From Hyphomicrobium denitrificans ATCC 51888 (GTDB lineage Bacteria > Pseudomonadota > Alphaproteobacteria > Rhizobiales > Hyphomicrobiaceae): a DNA stretch of 64,000 nt. The notes below the pieces were generated by a model. It saw nothing but the letters and a program-made list of their open reading frames with translations. It did no database searches and was not told the origin of the DNA. The stretch spans positions 3,162,001 to 3,226,000 of the forward strand of contig NC_014313.1 of NCBI RefSeq assembly GCF_000143145.1. Direction: 5' to 3'. Made by a program: the position numbers and the translations under genes. Positions 36,233 to 46,155 of this stretch are shown piece by piece. Position 1 is the stretch's first letter; every line of letters begins with the position of its first letter.

Positions 36233-37045
36233 CTACTGCTGTTGACTGATCTGCTGCTGAACTTCAACGATCACGTCAAGCCTTTCCTCGGCGATGCCGT
36301 GACGCATGCCGCGGATTGGTGCTGCGAACGTCGCGTCGAGGCCGGCGGCGAGCCGAACGTAAAGCTCCGTTGGGCAGACGCCGTTGGCCGGGTCGAAGCC
36401 GACCCAGCCGAGGTCTTCGATCCAAACTTCCGCCCAGGCATGATTGGCCTCTGCAGGCTCGTCGCCGCCGCTCATAAGGTAGCCGCTGACGTAACGCGCC
36501 GGGATGCCCAGCGAGCGCACCGCGGAAATGAAGACGTGCGCGTGGTCCTGGCAGACGCCCGCACCATCGCGCAAGGCGTCGGCCGCCGTGGTGTGGCTGT
36601 TCGTTGCTCCGGTCCTATAATCAATGGCTTTGCGGACGGCGGTCATCAGCTCATGCATGCCGTTCACGCCGGCGGCCGCATTCGTTCCGCTTGCGAGGCT
36701 GCGGATGGCATCATCGGCTGCCGTCTTTGCGGTCTGGCGGCGATAGACCGTCAACGGTGCGATCTCCTTGAGGCCGCGAACGATGCCGGCGCAATCCTCG
36801 GTTTCCACGACGCCTTTCGCGATGATGAGCGATTCGGCTTGCCGGCCGACGCAGCTCGCAAGATGCACGACGTTTCCGAAGCCGTCGCGAAACGCGTGAG
36901 CGGCATCGATGCCCGGCGCAATGATCCGCCAGTCGACAACGCGCTGACCTAGGAACGACGGCGGCGTCAGCCGGAGCGCCATGATCGAGTAGTTCGTCGC
37001 TTCGCTGTACGTATAGCGCGAAACATGGCCAATCGAGATGCGCAT
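36233..37045 (-). CDS. Transglutaminase-like cysteine protease of Anbu operon
   Basis: 270 aa; the ATG at 37045 is chosen since the family begins RISIGHVSRYTYSEATNYSI. The longer frame upstream is antisense to the alpha-E gene region. The catalytic triad is visible: Cys165 (GAGVCQDHAHVFI), His202 (ANHAWAEVWI) and Asp218 (GFDPANG). An N-terminal bacterial transglutaminase-type domain (about 1-95) precedes it. There is no signal peptide, so it is cytoplasmic. It lies 10 bases after the alpha-E gene and 20 bases before anbu. Confidence 0.93.
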   Translation of the reverse strand: MRISIGHVSRYTYSEATNYSIMALRLTPPSFLGQRVVDWRIIAPGIDAAHAFRDGFGNVVHLASCVGRQAESLIIAKGVVETEDCAGIVRGLKEIAPLTVYRRQTAKTAADDAIRSLASGTNAAAGVNGMHELMTAVRKAIDYRTGATNSHTTAADALRDGAGVCQDHAHVFISAVRSLGIPARYVSGYLMSGGDEPAEANHAWAEVWIEDLGWVGFDPANGVCPTELYVRLAAGLDATFAAPIRGMRHGIAEERLDVIVEVQQQISQQQ

Positions 37046-37055
37046 GGTGCAGGCC

Positions 37056-38003
37056 TCAATCGATGAAATGATAAGCGGCAGAGATTTCGTTGCCGAGCCT
37101 GCTGTTGCGACCGATGAAGTCCTGAACGAATTCATGCAACCCGGACTGGAACACGGTTTCGATATCGGCTTCGAGCAACAGGTCGCGCGTTGCCTCGACG
37201 GTTGCGTGGCATTCGTGGCGCGCGCCATAAAGCGCGGCGAGATCACGGAGCGCGACGGTCAATTCATCGTAACAGGCGCGCAGCGAACGCGGCATCTGCC
37301 GATTGAGAATCATGAAGTCGGCGATCTTCGGCGGGCGGTATTGATCCTTGAACACCCAACGATAGCTGCGATGCGCCGAAACCGAGCGCAGCAATACCGA
37401 CCATTGAAAATTATCCGTTCCGCTTCCGACCATCTCGCTCGATGGAAGGAGGTGATAGTATTTGACGTCGAGAATGCGCGCGGAGCTATCGGCGCGCTCG
37501 ATAAAGGTGCCGATCTGGCTGAAGTAAAAGGTGTCGTTGCGCAGGATCGTGTTCAGCATCGCGCCGCGATAGAGCGCCGAACGGGCACGCACCCAGTCCA
37601 GCAGCTCCGGCAACGAGTTCGACGTGATCGTCGCGGGTTTGATGGCCTGGAACTCGAGCCACGAACTGTTCAGACTCTCCCACATCTCACGCGTTAGCGA
37701 CGTTCTCTGCGCGCGTCCGTTGCGGCGCGCGCTCGCGAGACACGCCGCGATGCTCGACGGGTTCGACGTATCGAACAACATGTAGTCGATGACTTTGCGC
37801 GAGACGAGATCGCCATGGCGCAGCATGTATCCCTGCATGCAGCCCGCGCTTTCGAGCGTCGATCGCCACTCCTCGTGAAAGCCTTCGCCTTCGCGCGGCA
37901 GAAGCACGATGCGGTAACCGACCTCCAGCAGACGCGCTATGTTTTCGGCACGCTCGATGTAACGGGAGAGCCAATAGAGATCATTTGCAGTTCGTCCAAG
38001 CAT
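37056..38003 (-). CDS. Alpha-E domain protein of Anbu operon
   Basis: 315 aa, mostly helical. The N-terminus (MLGRTANDLYWLSRYIERAE) is diagnostic of the alpha-E (DUF403) family. Other typical parts are LPELLDWVRARSALYRGAML and the RADSSARILDVKYYHLLPSS segment. The biochemical role is unknown; it is found almost always with circularly permuted ATP-grasp proteins, often in a complex-like gene set. It is 7 bases after the ATP-grasp gene. Confidence 0.93.
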   Translation of the reverse strand: MLGRTANDLYWLSRYIERAENIARLLEVGYRIVLLPREGEGFHEEWRSTLESAGCMQGYMLRHGDLVSRKVIDYMLFDTSNPSSIAACLASARRNGRAQRTSLTREMWESLNSSWLEFQAIKPATITSNSLPELLDWVRARSALYRGAMLNTILRNDTFYFSQIGTFIERADSSARILDVKYYHLLPSSEMVGSGTDNFQWSVLLRSVSAHRSYRWVFKDQYRPPKIADFMILNRQMPRSLRACYDELTVALRDLAALYGARHECHATVEATRDLLLEADIETVFQSGLHEFVQDFIGRNSRLGNEISAAYHFID

Positions 38004-38010
38004 GCGCGCG

Positions 38011-39426
38011 TTATTCCTGAAGCACCCACGTATCCTTCGTGCCGCCTCCCTGACTGGAGTTGACGACGAGAGAGCCTTTCTTCAAAGCCACGCGCGTCAA
38101 GCCGCCAGGGATCAGGCGCACACGATCGCCGACGAGCACGAACGGCCGCAAGTCGAGATGACGAGGCGACACGGCGGAGCCCGAGAGCGTCGGGCCTGTC
38201 GACAACGCGAGCGTCGGCTGCGCGATATAGTTGCAGGGATTGGCGAGAATTTTTGCGCGGAACGCGTCGATCTCTTCCATCGTCGAACGCGGGCCGACGA
38301 GCATTCCGTATCCGCCGGAGCCATGAACTTCCTTGACGACGAGTTCAGGCAAGCGGGACAAGACGTACTTCAGGCTTTCCGGATCTCGGCAATTGTAAGT
38401 CTCGACGTTGCCGAGGATCGGGGGCTTGCCGGTATAGAATTCGATGATCGCGGGAATATAGCTGTAGATCGCCTTATCGTCGGCGATGCCCGCGCCCGGC
38501 GCGTTGACGATCGTCACGCGGCCTGAACGATAAACGTCGAACAGTCCCGGAACGCCAAGGAGCGAGGAGGGATCGAACACCAACGGATCGAGAAACGTAT
38601 CGTCGATACGGCGATAAAGAACGTCGACGCGCTTCAAGCCCTCGGTCGTCTTCATGCGAAGCAGGCCGTCGATCACGATGAGATCGCTGCTCTCGACGAG
38701 CTCGATGCCCATCTGGTCGGCGAGGAATGAATGTTCGAAATAGGCGCTATTGAAAATGCCGGGCGTCAGCAGCGCGACATTCGGCTCCGCATCGAGGTTG
38801 CTCGGCGCGACGCTTTCGAGCGTCTTCATCAGCGCATCGGGATAGTTTTCGACGGGGCGCACGCGGTTGCGGCTGAAGAGATCGGGGAAGAGATGCATCA
38901 TCGTCTCCCGGTTCTCGATCATGTAGGAGACGCCCGACGGTGTCCGCGTGTTGTCCTCCAGCACAAGGAACTCGTCTTCATTTGTGCGCACGAGATCGAT
39001 GCCGATGATATGGCTGTAGACGCTTCGCGGCGGATCGACGCCAATCATTTCCGGCTGGAAGGCGGCGTTCTGAATCACCAGCTCCTCCGGAACGATGCCC
39101 GCCCGCAAGATGTCCTGGCGATGATAGATATCGTATAGAAATGCGTTCAGCGCCCTGACGCGCTGCTCGATTCCCAATTCAAGCTTGCGCCATTCCTCGC
39201 CCGAGATGATGCGCGGAAAAATGTCGAACGGAATGAGGCGTTCGGCGGCGGCCTCATCGCCGTAGACTGCGAAGGTGATGCCCGAACGGCGAAACAGGAT
39301 TTCAGCTTCAGCGGTTTTCTGACTCAGCGTGTTCATGTGCTGAACACCCAGCCATTCGACGAAGGCGCGATAGGGCGCGCGCACCTCGCCGCCAAAGCCG
39401 TTCATTTCGTCGAACGCTGTGCGCAC
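38011..39426 (-). CDS. Circularly permuted ATP-grasp protein of Anbu operon
   Basis: 471 aa; the GTG at 39426 is chosen because a GGAGG site lies 7 bases upstream and RTAFDEMNGFGGEVRAPYRA follows, as in the family. A longer frame reaches into the terminator upstream. Diagnostic segments are LVLEDNTRTPSGVSYMIENR, the VLTPGIFNSAYFEHSFLADQ-like region, VNAPGAGIADDKAIYSYIPA and LVVKEVHGSGGYGMLVGP. ATP-grasp enzymes form amide or similar bonds with ATP, so this operon may make a peptide-like product that the transglutaminase and Anbu peptidase process. First gene of the operon. Confidence 0.92.
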   Translation of the reverse strand: MRTAFDEMNGFGGEVRAPYRAFVEWLGVQHMNTLSQKTAEAEILFRRSGITFAVYGDEAAAERLIPFDIFPRIISGEEWRKLELGIEQRVRALNAFLYDIYHRQDILRAGIVPEELVIQNAAFQPEMIGVDPPRSVYSHIIGIDLVRTNEDEFLVLEDNTRTPSGVSYMIENRETMMHLFPDLFSRNRVRPVENYPDALMKTLESVAPSNLDAEPNVALLTPGIFNSAYFEHSFLADQMGIELVESSDLIVIDGLLRMKTTEGLKRVDVLYRRIDDTFLDPLVFDPSSLLGVPGLFDVYRSGRVTIVNAPGAGIADDKAIYSYIPAIIEFYTGKPPILGNVETYNCRDPESLKYVLSRLPELVVKEVHGSGGYGMLVGPRSTMEEIDAFRAKILANPCNYIAQPTLALSTGPTLSGSAVSPRHLDLRPFVLVGDRVRLIPGGLTRVALKKGSLVVNSSQGGGTKDTWVLQE

Positions 39427-39483
39427 GAGTTGCCCTCCTTCGCGATCTCCTTTCGGGCACATCGCAAAGTCTGGGCCAGATTG

Positions 39484-39527
39484 AAAAAATGCCGCGAAGA
39501 CTGCGTGATGACAGTCTTCGCGGCATT
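39484..39527 (-). terminator. Strong Rho-independent terminator of fhs
   Basis: Sixteen-base perfect arms (39488-39503 and 39512-39527) with an 8-base loop. On the minus strand the second arm runs into a T6 tract. It lies 65 bases after the fhs stop and about 60 bases before the ATP-grasp start, so it separates fhs from the Anbu operon. Confidence 0.92.
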
Positions 39528-39591
39528 GAATTGCCGAGCAACTACGCAAGCTGCTCAATTCAGCGGCAGCACAGTGCCGCCGATACGCGAC

Positions 39592-41268
<1,677 letters not shown>

Positions 41269-41671
41269 AGGCTCTTCCTCCAAGGAACTAATAATTCGCG
41301 AAACTAATTTTCACGATCCCGGCATTGGTTTTCGGGCGGCGGATATTGGACTGCGGCGCGCATTGCGCCAAGGACCTGCGTCCAAAAATCCGATATAGCT
41401 AAAAGGCTATTCGTTGGCCGATATCACGCGATGAGCCTGATTTCCCGCGGATCCGGCGCATAAGCCGCGCTTATGAACACAGTCACGTTTTTGCATGCTG
41501 TTTTTCGCACGCAAAATTCCGCCGATTTTCGCTGTGTATCGAGACTGGATGCTGCGCTGTGGCAACGAAGTCGTTTGCAGGATCGGCTTTGTGAGCCGCA
41601 GCGAGGTCATGCAGAGCCATCGCTCGCTGCGGCTTTCTTCACTCGATCTAATGCCGCTCGCCTTACGATGG
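41269..41671. promoter_or_regulatory. 403-base region upstream of fhs
   Basis: No believable gene is seen. Apart from the CATAAG-N5-CTTATG repeat it contains a near-perfect 10-base inverted repeat at 41489-41516 (TTTTGCATGC / GCACGCAAAA, one mismatch). The region is AT-richer than the flanking genes and probably contains the fhs promoter and leader. A 67-codon minus-strand frame at 41407-41610 was not accepted. Confidence 0.5.
41459..41475. promoter_or_regulatory. Putative LysR-type operator upstream of fhs
   Basis: CATAAG-N5-CTTATG, a perfect 6-base-arm inverted repeat with the T-N11-A form. Its inner arms are identical to those of the repeat in the lysR/sox intergenic region at 15919-15933. 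It lies about 190 bases upstream of the fhs start codon. Confidence 0.55.
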
Positions 41672-42145
41672 CTAGCCGCAGTCCATGTTCGCTGGAATTG
41701 CGTTCCTGATTTCGTCCGCAGTCATGTCTTTAACGTGCGTCGCAATCGACCAACGATGGCCGAACGGGTCTTCGATCTGACCATAGCGATCGCCCCAGAA
41801 CGCATCCGAGACCGGCATCACGAGCTTCGCGCCCGCTTCGACGGCATGCTGCGCAAAGCTATCGGCATCCTCGACGTAAAGATGCAGCGTGACGGGTGTT
41901 CCGTTCAACGACTTCGGACCGAAGGATTTCCATTGCGGATTTTCTTCCGCAAGCATGACACATGAATTGCCGATGCGAATAGCGGCGTGCAGCAGTCCTC
42001 CGTTCGGCATGAGAAGGCGCGCAAGCTCGACCGCGCCAAATGCATTCTTGTAGAACTCAATCGCTTCCAGCGCGCCCGCACACACAATATGCGGCGTCAC
42101 CGTACTCATGCCGTCCGGAATCGGTTTCACATTCGAATTGGTCAT
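41672..42145 (-). CDS. VOC-family (glyoxalase/PhnB-like) protein
   Basis: 157 aa. It matches the PhnB-like branch of the vicinal-oxygen-chelate superfamily: MSTVTPHIVCAGALEAIEFY, then NAFGAVELARLLMPNGGLLH and the C-terminal VMPVSDAFWGDRYGQIEDPF plus GHRWSIATH. Two beta-alpha-beta-beta-beta modules are evident. Members of this branch are often described as putative glyoxalase or DNA-demethylase-like without a proven reaction, so no substrate is assigned. It is upstream of fhs on the same strand but separated by about 400 bases, so it is probably independent. Confidence 0.88.
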   Translation of the reverse strand: MTNSNVKPIPDGMSTVTPHIVCAGALEAIEFYKNAFGAVELARLLMPNGGLLHAAIRIGNSCVMLAEENPQWKSFGPKSLNGTPVTLHLYVEDADSFAQHAVEAGAKLVMPVSDAFWGDRYGQIEDPFGHRWSIATHVKDMTADEIRNAIPANMDCG

Positions 42146-42364
42146 GACTCGGGTCCTCCTCCTGCAGCTTCATGTACGGGACACGTGCGTGTATCCGTTC
42201 GCTTCCAGAACGTGTGACGATGCCGAATCCCGACACGATGCCGAAAATTTATTGTTCACGCGGAAGGCGTCATCGGCATGTCAGCCGACCTCACTTGACT
42301 GAAAACGCAGAGACTGGTTGCCTTTCCCTGGGGTTAGGGCACATCGACGTTGGGGATTATACTC

Positions 42365-43081
42365 ATGGCACAGCTTAGCTTTCGGCGCAGGCGCGAAGAC
42401 GATCCCGCCGCGGTTGCAATCGAAGCGGGCAGCCACGCGGCATATTCCGGCGGGAGCGGCGGACAATTCGCTGCGGCCATCTCAGCGCTGGCGCTGATCT
42501 TTTCGGGCTATAGTTTGTGGGACAGCTCGCTCAAAGCTCCCGACATCAAAGTATTCGTCCCGCCGGTCACGCAATACAGCTCGCCATATCAGAACAGCAA
42601 TTTCGAAGTCATCGAAGTTCCGGTGACGCTCCTGAACGACGGCGGACGAACGGGCACCGTCCTTTCGATAGAGCTCGCCGCGACGAATCCGAAAACCAAG
42701 GAAACGAAACACTTCTACGCTGCCGACTTAGGCCGCTGGACGATGGATAAAGCGCGCGCGGGATTCGATCATTTCGCGCCTATACCGCTGGCGGGAAAGG
42801 CAAGCCGGACGGAATCGATTTTATTCTATCCGAAGTCTCCGGACGAAAAGCCGGAGCAGCTCATTCATGAGCCCGGCGTCTATGAGTTCAAGCTCAAGAT
42901 CGACGAAGCGCGTGCGGACGATTTTGGTTTTCTCGATCGTCTATGGCCGTCGCAAGCAACGGAAGTTTCCTACAAAGCCGAACTCAGATTTTGGGATGCG
43001 CGCTCATTCCAGAACGGCACGATCGCCATGTATTCGACGACCGGACGCTCAGCGAAGAGCGGCGACGCCAACGCACCGTGA
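42365..43081 (+). CDS. Unknown single-pass membrane protein
   Basis: 238 aa from the ATG at 42365; an upstream in-frame TTG is less likely since a GGGGAT stretch precedes the ATG. The short basic N-terminus (SFRRRREDD) is followed by one membrane segment at about residues 32-52 (FAAAISALALIFSGYSLWDS). The remaining ~185 residues, probably outside the cytoplasm, are beta-rich, with VIEVPVTLLNDGGRTGTVLS and a later FHAPI-like region, reminiscent of an immunoglobulin-like fold. No family recognised. It stands alone. Confidence 0.75.
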   Translation: MAQLSFRRRREDDPAAVAIEAGSHAAYSGGSGGQFAAAISALALIFSGYSLWDSSLKAPDIKVFVPPVTQYSSPYQNSNFEVIEVPVTLLNDGGRTGTVLSIELAATNPKTKETKHFYAADLGRWTMDKARAGFDHFAPIPLAGKASRTESILFYPKSPDEKPEQLIHEPGVYEFKLKIDEARADDFGFLDRLWPSQATEVSYKAELRFWDARSFQNGTIAMYSTTGRSAKSGDANAP

Positions 43082-43314
43082 TCGTCATGCAAGCGTAATG
43101 AATCTTTAGACTTTTGCTCACCTTTTCGTTCATCGACTTTACGAAAGGGTAAGTACGGATTTCGGCGCTCCTCCGGTTACCCTGCGCTGGTCGAGTCGAT
43201 CACGTATACGCCATCGCCATTCGTGACGTGCAAACAGCGTGCGTGCCGAAGCATCCGACATTTTGAAACGAGGCGGCAAGCAACGCGAGCTTGCGGCTTG
43301 GAGGAGAAACTCAC

Positions 43315-43503
43315 ATGAAGACGATTTTTGCCGCGGCGGCTTTCGCTGCGATTGCTCTTGCTTCCGCGGGCGCCGCGAATGCCGTCTCGCTCACCGGCAT
43401 TCACGCCGCCGACAACGCCACGCTCGTCCAGCAGACGGCGTATCATCACCGCCACAAGCACTGCACCGTGCGTCACGGCCATCGTCATTGCTGGTGGCGC
43501 TAA
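43315..43503 (+). CDS. Small exported His-rich peptide
   Basis: 62 aa. A GGAGGAG site precedes the ATG at 43315 by 8 bases. A clear signal peptide (KTIFAAAAFAAIALASAGAA, cleavage probably after Ala-Asn-Ala near residue 24) leads to a mature peptide of about 38 residues. Its C-terminus is dense in His with two Cys (YHHRHKHCTVRHGHRHCWWR). This may bind metal ions such as Cu, Ni or Zn in the periplasm, or the Cys pair may form a disulfide. A strong terminator follows 25 bases later, so it is a monocistronic unit. Confidence 0.8.
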   Translation: MKTIFAAAAFAAIALASAGAANAVSLTGIHAADNATLVQQTAYHHRHKHCTVRHGHRHCWWR

Positions 43504-43527
43504 TTTTCCGCCGATGCATTTGAAATC

Positions 43528-43557
43528 AAAGGCGGCGCCGGAAGCGCTGCCTTTTTT
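43528..43557 (+). terminator. Rho-independent terminator after His-rich peptide gene
   Basis: Stem of 11 base pairs with one G-U pair (AAAGGCGGCGC / GCGCTGCCTTT), 5-base loop CGGAA, followed by further T residues; 25 bases after the stop codon. Confidence 0.88.
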
Positions 43558-43580
43558 GTTTTCCCATATGGAAAGTGGCG

Positions 43581-44369
43581 TCAGCCCAGCGCGCGAACGA
43601 CGAGAACCGTGGCGTTGTCCTGGTAAGGCTCGCGCATCTGCTCGACGGCGCGGATCAGAGCTTTCGCAACAGCCGCTGCGCCATCACCCGCATAGCCACG
43701 AATGACACGCGCGATTTCATTCTGATCGAGCGTCGCGATGCCGTCGCTCGCGAGCACGACATAGTCACCCGCTTCGAGTTCCAGCGGACGTTGCGAAACA
43801 TCGAGCAGGTCGATTTCGTCGCCGGTGACGGCTGAGCGCAGCATGTGGCGGCGCGGATCGCGACGTGCTTCGACTTCGGTCAGCTTGCCTTCGGCGACCA
43901 GGCGATCAAGCTCGGGCGCAAGCGAATGATCTTCGTTGAGCAGCGCGATCTCGCCGCGCCGGAACAGGAACAGCGGACTGTCGCCGACGCTCACCCACTC
44001 GATGCCCTTCGGGCCGAATGCGGTTCCGACGAGCGTCGATCCCATGCCTGTAAGCAGAGGGTTCGCGGAAATCTTCGTGGCAAGCGCGCCGTTGGCGGCA
44101 TTTAAGGCCGCCATCATGCGATCGACCACTGAACCTGAATTGCCGCCGACGGCCGCCAGGAATTCTTCGCACACGGTGCGGCTCGCAAGCGCGCCTCCGG
44201 TGTGACCGCCCATGCCGTCGGCAAGGACCGCGAATCCCGCGGTATCGAATTTCGGACCATCGCTCGCCAACGCCACGGGCTCGCCGCCCTCGGGACGGAA
44301 GGCAGCGGAGTCTTCCTGATAGTCACGGGCTCCGCGCGTCGCGGCGACTGCATGCTCGAACGGCGGCAT
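43581..44369 (-). CDS. PP2C-family protein phosphatase
   Basis: 262 aa; the ATG at 44369 follows an AGGA site and lies 7 bases after the stop of the FHA gene. PP2C motifs with metal-binding Asp residues are complete: AATRGARDYQEDSAAF, VLADGMGGHTGGALASRTV, GIEWVSVGDSPLFLFRRGE, and DYVVLASDGIATLDQNEIAR. It is a cytoplasmic Mn/Mg-dependent Ser/Thr phosphatase, probably reversing phosphorylation by the divergently encoded kinase. It is the last gene of a minus-strand FHA-FHA-PP2C set. Confidence 0.95.
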   Translation of the reverse strand: MPPFEHAVAATRGARDYQEDSAAFRPEGGEPVALASDGPKFDTAGFAVLADGMGGHTGGALASRTVCEEFLAAVGGNSGSVVDRMMAALNAANGALATKISANPLLTGMGSTLVGTAFGPKGIEWVSVGDSPLFLFRRGEIALLNEDHSLAPELDRLVAEGKLTEVEARRDPRRHMLRSAVTGDEIDLLDVSQRPLELEAGDYVVLASDGIATLDQNEIARVIRGYAGDGAAAVAKALIRAVEQMREPYQDNATVLVVRALG

Positions 44370-44376
44370 TCGATCC

Positions 44377-45171
44377 TTAGGCTTCGGAAATCTCGGACCA
44401 GTCAAACTCGCTTCCGCAGAACGGCAGGAACGCGACCTGCGTGCGCCCGAACGTAATGACGTCCATTGGCTGCAATGGCACGGGGCCTGCGGGTCGCTTG
44501 TCGTTTACGGACACAACATTGGTTTTAGCAAGGTTTGGAACAAAGAGGAAAGACCGATCGCTCGAATCGTAGCGCAAATAGGCCTGCGCTTCGTTGGAGA
44601 TGGCATCGTCGCCGAAATCCAGGGGAATCCGGTTGTCTTTCGAGCGTCCAACTGTGTTGTTACCCTCGAAGATCGGGCGATACGAGCCGAGGCCCGGTCC
44701 GCCAACGACGATCAGGAAGCCGACGACCGGATCGCGCTCGAAATCACCGCGTTCGATGTGGCGGCGGCCGCGAACCAGAACGGTGCGTGCGGGCGCGTCC
44801 TCGGCTTCGGGTTCGGGCTCGACCTTTTTTACCCGGTTTTCGGGACGGACGACGCGCGTGGTCGGCGGGACGTCGGACTCCTTCGCGGCTTCGACCGGCT
44901 GGGCCGCTTCCGGTTTTGGCTCGGGCGCAGTGCGCGCCAGGCGTGCCGCCTCTTCCGCGCTCAGGCTTTGCGGCTTGGGCGGCAGCGGCGGAGGAGCGGC
45001 CTTTTCATCGGAAGCGGGCTTGGCAGCGGCGGCGGGCGCGTTCGGCGTCATTTCGATCGGAGCGTCGTCGCGGCCGGCAGCCATCAAGGCATCACGCAGG
45101 GAGCCCAGGAACTTGTGCGCCTTTGCGGCTTTGGCTTCGTGTCCGGCTGTCGTTTCGCCCTCAATCGCCAT
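44377..45171 (-). CDS. FHA-domain-like protein, degenerate
   Basis: 264 aa; ATG at 45171 with a GAGGAGAG site. The N-terminal ~150 residues are Ala/Pro/Glu-rich and disordered (KAAPPPLPPKPQSLSAEEAA). The C-terminal ~100 residues have the FHA layout: GNNTVGRSKDNRIPLDFGDD, then AISNEAQAYLRYDSSDRSFL and VPLQPMDVITFGRTQVAFLP. The conserved Gly-Arg is kept, but the usual Ser-Arg-x-His is Ser-Asn-Glu-Ala, so phospho-Thr binding may be lost or changed. It overlaps none of its neighbours but is 7 bases ahead of the PP2C gene. Confidence 0.85.
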   Translation of the reverse strand: MAIEGETTAGHEAKAAKAHKFLGSLRDALMAAGRDDAPIEMTPNAPAAAAKPASDEKAAPPPLPPKPQSLSAEEAARLARTAPEPKPEAAQPVEAAKESDVPPTTRVVRPENRVKKVEPEPEAEDAPARTVLVRGRRHIERGDFERDPVVGFLIVVGGPGLGSYRPIFEGNNTVGRSKDNRIPLDFGDDAISNEAQAYLRYDSSDRSFLFVPNLAKTNVVSVNDKRPAGPVPLQPMDVITFGRTQVAFLPFCGSEFDWSEISEA

Positions 45172-45271
45172 GCTTCTCTCCTCATGTTTGGTCGCGCACG
45201 GTGATGCCGTGCTGCGGAATTCGTGCTTCAACGCGAGAACTGAAACTCAGAACGGGACCGAAACCAGCGGC

Positions 45272-45922
45272 TCAAGCGGAGCCGGAGCGAAAACGCAGCT
45301 TGCCGGGTCCGAGTTCAATCAGATCGCCGTCATGCAAGCGCGCTTCACAGCAGCGCCGTCCGTTGACGATCAGGCCATTGCTTTCGACGCCCGACAAATC
45401 GGTGATGTGCCAGTCGTTATAGTCTTCGCGATAAATTGCGGCGTGATAACGGTGAACGGCCTTGCTCGCGATACGAATGTCGTTGTCATCCTCACGACCG
45501 ATCCTGAGCATGTCGCCCGAAATCGCATAGCGCATGTTCTTGCCGCGCGACGCGATCTCGACAAATGGCTGGTGTACGTGCGGAGCGGCTTCGTCATCCA
45601 GTTCGGCTTCGGGTTCGCCGTCATCGTGACCGGGGCGATAGAGGCGGGTTGCATCGGCCGGCATGCGAACTTCGCGGATAACGCGAAAGGCAATGGTCAG
45701 AAGCGGGAAGCCGATGGCAAGACCGAGCCCCAGCATCAACGCCGGAGCGACGCGATAGCCTTCGACGATCGCGGCTTTCGTCGCACGCAGTCCGCGCGCG
45801 CCCGCGTCAAACACAAATGCCGGTGCAAACCGCTGAGCCGAAGGGGCCGAGAGGAGTACAAGGACGACAGCCGAACCGGCTCCAATCGCCCACAAGCCCG
45901 ATCGCACCTGCGTCGATCTCAT
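45272..45922 (-). CDS. Membrane-anchored FHA-domain protein
   Basis: 216 aa. Two hydrophobic segments (about 9-28 and 58-82) are followed by a cytoplasmic acidic linker and a C-terminal FHA domain: DMLRIGREDDNDIRIASKAV, HRYHAAIYREDYNDWHITDL, SGVESNGLIVNGRRCCEARL, LHDGDLIELGPGKLRFRSG. The Gly-Arg, His and Asn-Gly positions are conserved. It should recruit phospho-Thr proteins to the membrane. It is divergent from the kinase gene (233-base shared upstream region) and 100 bases upstream of the second FHA gene. Confidence 0.9.
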   Translation of the reverse strand: MRSTQVRSGLWAIGAGSAVVLVLLSAPSAQRFAPAFVFDAGARGLRATKAAIVEGYRVAPALMLGLGLAIGFPLLTIAFRVIREVRMPADATRLYRPGHDDGEPEAELDDEAAPHVHQPFVEIASRGKNMRYAISGDMLRIGREDDNDIRIASKAVHRYHAAIYREDYNDWHITDLSGVESNGLIVNGRRCCEARLHDGDLIELGPGKLRFRSGSA

Positions 45923-46155
45923 GATTTAAGCCCGAATCGCGTTCATGCACTCTGGTGCAGGGATGGCGGCGGCAACATGGCCGGAAAGCGACACCGTAGA
46001 GATTTATTCATCCCGCGTTCATCGCCCGTCGAGACGCCATATTCTTGCGTCATGGGAGCGAAGCAGAGACAAGGGAGCCGGGCTGGTCTCTCAACGTCCA
46101 CGACGCCAGCACGCAGAGAATAACAACCGCAAGCGCGATATCGCGCGTGGGGATC

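Noticed and set aside
41407..41610. A 67-codon minus-strand frame upstream of fhs.
   Set aside because: It spans the palindrome and AT-rich regulatory DNA, has no ribosome-binding site and no recognisable family.
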